From Gammaproteobacteria bacterium (GTDB taxonomy: Bacteria; Pseudomonadota; Gammaproteobacteria; UBA6429; Thiohalophilaceae), in the NCBI GenBank assembly GCA_003233255.1, contig QILH01000079.1, forward strand, positions 1-5,295: a DNA stretch of 5,295 nucleotides, in the 5' to 3' direction. Both the position numbers and the translations under genes were made by a program. Shown one piece after another: positions 4,462 to 5,295 of the stretch (position 1 is the stretch's first letter; the number at the start of each line of letters is the position of its first letter). Below the pieces are notes generated by a model. The model saw only the letters and a list, made by a program, of their open reading frames with translations. It was not told the DNA's origin and did no database searches.

Positions 4462-5295
4462 ATGAAAATCAGAAACCTGTCTATATTTACAATCATAACC
4501 GCCCTGGCATTAACCGCGTGTGGCGGTGGCGATAACAGCAATAGCTCTCCTACTGTCAACCCTACGGCTCAAATTACCGATACCCAACAGGCTGCAACCG
4601 CTGTTTCTGCCACCGCTTCAGAACGAACGGCTCCGGGTCTTATTGGTACTTCCGCTGTAGCGTTTCCTTTTCAGTTTGCGGCTGGCCTCAGTCAGGGTTT
4701 GTTTCAACCAAATGATTCAGGTTTGGGTATGCAACTTGTGCATGCAAATTTATGTACCACCGGTACGGTAAGCATACCCCCCGCGACCGCCACCTCGGGA
4801 ACAATCACATTTAACGATTGTGAAATGGGTGGGCTTGGTATTTATCTAAATGGTTCGATTGGATTCAGTGCAACCGCATCAGGTTCGGTGACCAATATAA
4901 CGATGACCTATACCAATTTTACGATCTCGGACGCCACTCAAATTCTTGCCAGCCTGAGCGGTGTGCTCAGCATGAGCTTAAGTTATGACGGTAATATCTG
5001 GTCGTCAACGGTGTCAACCTCAGGATTCAGTGTCACTATTGATGGTGAAACGGTTCGTATGGATAACTATTCAATCACCAGCGTGTTTGATTTTACTGCC
5101 AGCGAAGGCAGCGTGTCATTCGAGTATGCTGTGACCAGTGATTTGTTAGGTGGGACATTGATTGTGACCACCGATCCCGCCGAGGGTGGCGCGCCACTCT
5201 TGCAAACGTTCGGTGATGCTTTTCCGTATTCCGGGATCATTATCATTATTGGTGCAGACAACAATCGCGCTCGTATCACTATAAACGGCGGTATG
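4462..5295 (+). CDS. Hypothetical secreted lipoprotein, 3'-truncated by window end
   Basis: This frame runs without a stop to the window edge (278 codons), so the C-terminus is missing. It starts with ATG after a strong GGAGG (4453-4457). A lipoprotein signal peptide is clear: KIR, hydrophobic IFTIITALALTA, lipobox L-T-A-C with Cys 20, followed by a GGGDNSNSS linker; Gly at +2 is compatible with outer-membrane sorting. The mature part is rich in Thr, Ser and Gly with alternating strand-like segments and no catalytic motif I recognise. C98 and C120 (in LCTTGT and GTITFNDC) may form a disulfide. The GTITFNDC ... LNGSI stretch (113-132) resembles, from memory, repeated motifs in uncharacterised proteobacterial lipoproteins. 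Likely a beta-rich surface or periplasmic protein; function unknown. It follows fur by 112 bases and has its own possible promoter. Confidence 0.85.
   Translation, partial: MKIRNLSIFTIITALALTACGGGDNSNSSPTVNPTAQITDTQQAATAVSATASERTAPGLIGTSAVAFPFQFAAGLSQGLFQPNDSGLGMQLVHANLCTTGTVSIPPATATSGTITFNDCEMGGLGIYLNGSIGFSATASGSVTNITMTYTNFTISDATQILASLSGVLSMSLSYDGNIWSSTVSTSGFSVTIDGETVRMDNYSITSVFDFTASEGSVSFEYAVTSDLLGGTLIVTTDPAEGGAPLLQTFGDAFPYSGIIIIIGADNNRARITINGGM

Noticed and set aside
5067..5279. Minus-strand open frame opposite the lipoprotein gene
   Set aside because: The plus-strand lipoprotein frame is open across it and has a start, ribosome binding site and signal peptide; the reverse frame has none of these.

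Overview
The window looks like a stretch of gammaproteobacterial chromosome of moderate GC content. The evidence is a tmRNA with the tag ANDDNYALAA, the gene group smpB, ratA, rnfH, bamE and fur, and protein sequences close to the gammaproteobacterial versions I know. I cannot name the species. No phage, plasmid, CRISPR or complete insertion sequence is visible.

Layout. Positions 1-40 hold nothing I can assign. Positions 41-442 carry ssrA (tmRNA) on the minus strand with its terminator. Positions 443-653 are a non-coding gap dominated by a large fold-back repeat (444-585) whose left arm includes the likely ssrA -10 box. The mirrored arm points the other way, towards a hairpin with a T run at 625-643, so a short plus-strand RNA is possible there. 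smpB follows on the minus strand (654-1130), the same strand as ssrA. A divergent gap (1131-1261) separates it from a plus-strand operon: an 11-helix sodium-coupled NSS transporter, ratA (GTG start overlapping the transporter stop by one base) and rnfH (5 bases after ratA). rnfH converges on bamE (minus strand), and the 98-base gap between their stop codons is almost entirely a perfect 28-bp inverted repeat with a 36-base loop. bamE and fur are divergent and share a short promoter region. The best fur start is a TTG at 3936, not the ATG at 3897, which lies inside a TATAAT box. After fur comes a 112-base gap with a perfect 8+8 palindrome between possible -35 and -10 boxes, then a lipoprotein gene (4462 onward) that is open to the window edge.

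How the genes relate. SsrA and SmpB form the trans-translation system that rescues stalled ribosomes. RatA has been linked to ribosome assembly in E. coli and also belongs to a lipid/quinone-binding fold family. RnfH is a small beta-grasp protein of unclear role. BamE is part of the outer-membrane protein assembly machine. Fur is the iron-responsive repressor. The group is mostly conserved housekeeping genes. The less ordinary parts are the two large inverted repeats, the start-site correction of fur with a candidate autoregulatory Fur box inside bamE, the possible small RNA, and the unassigned lipoprotein with an operator-like palindrome.
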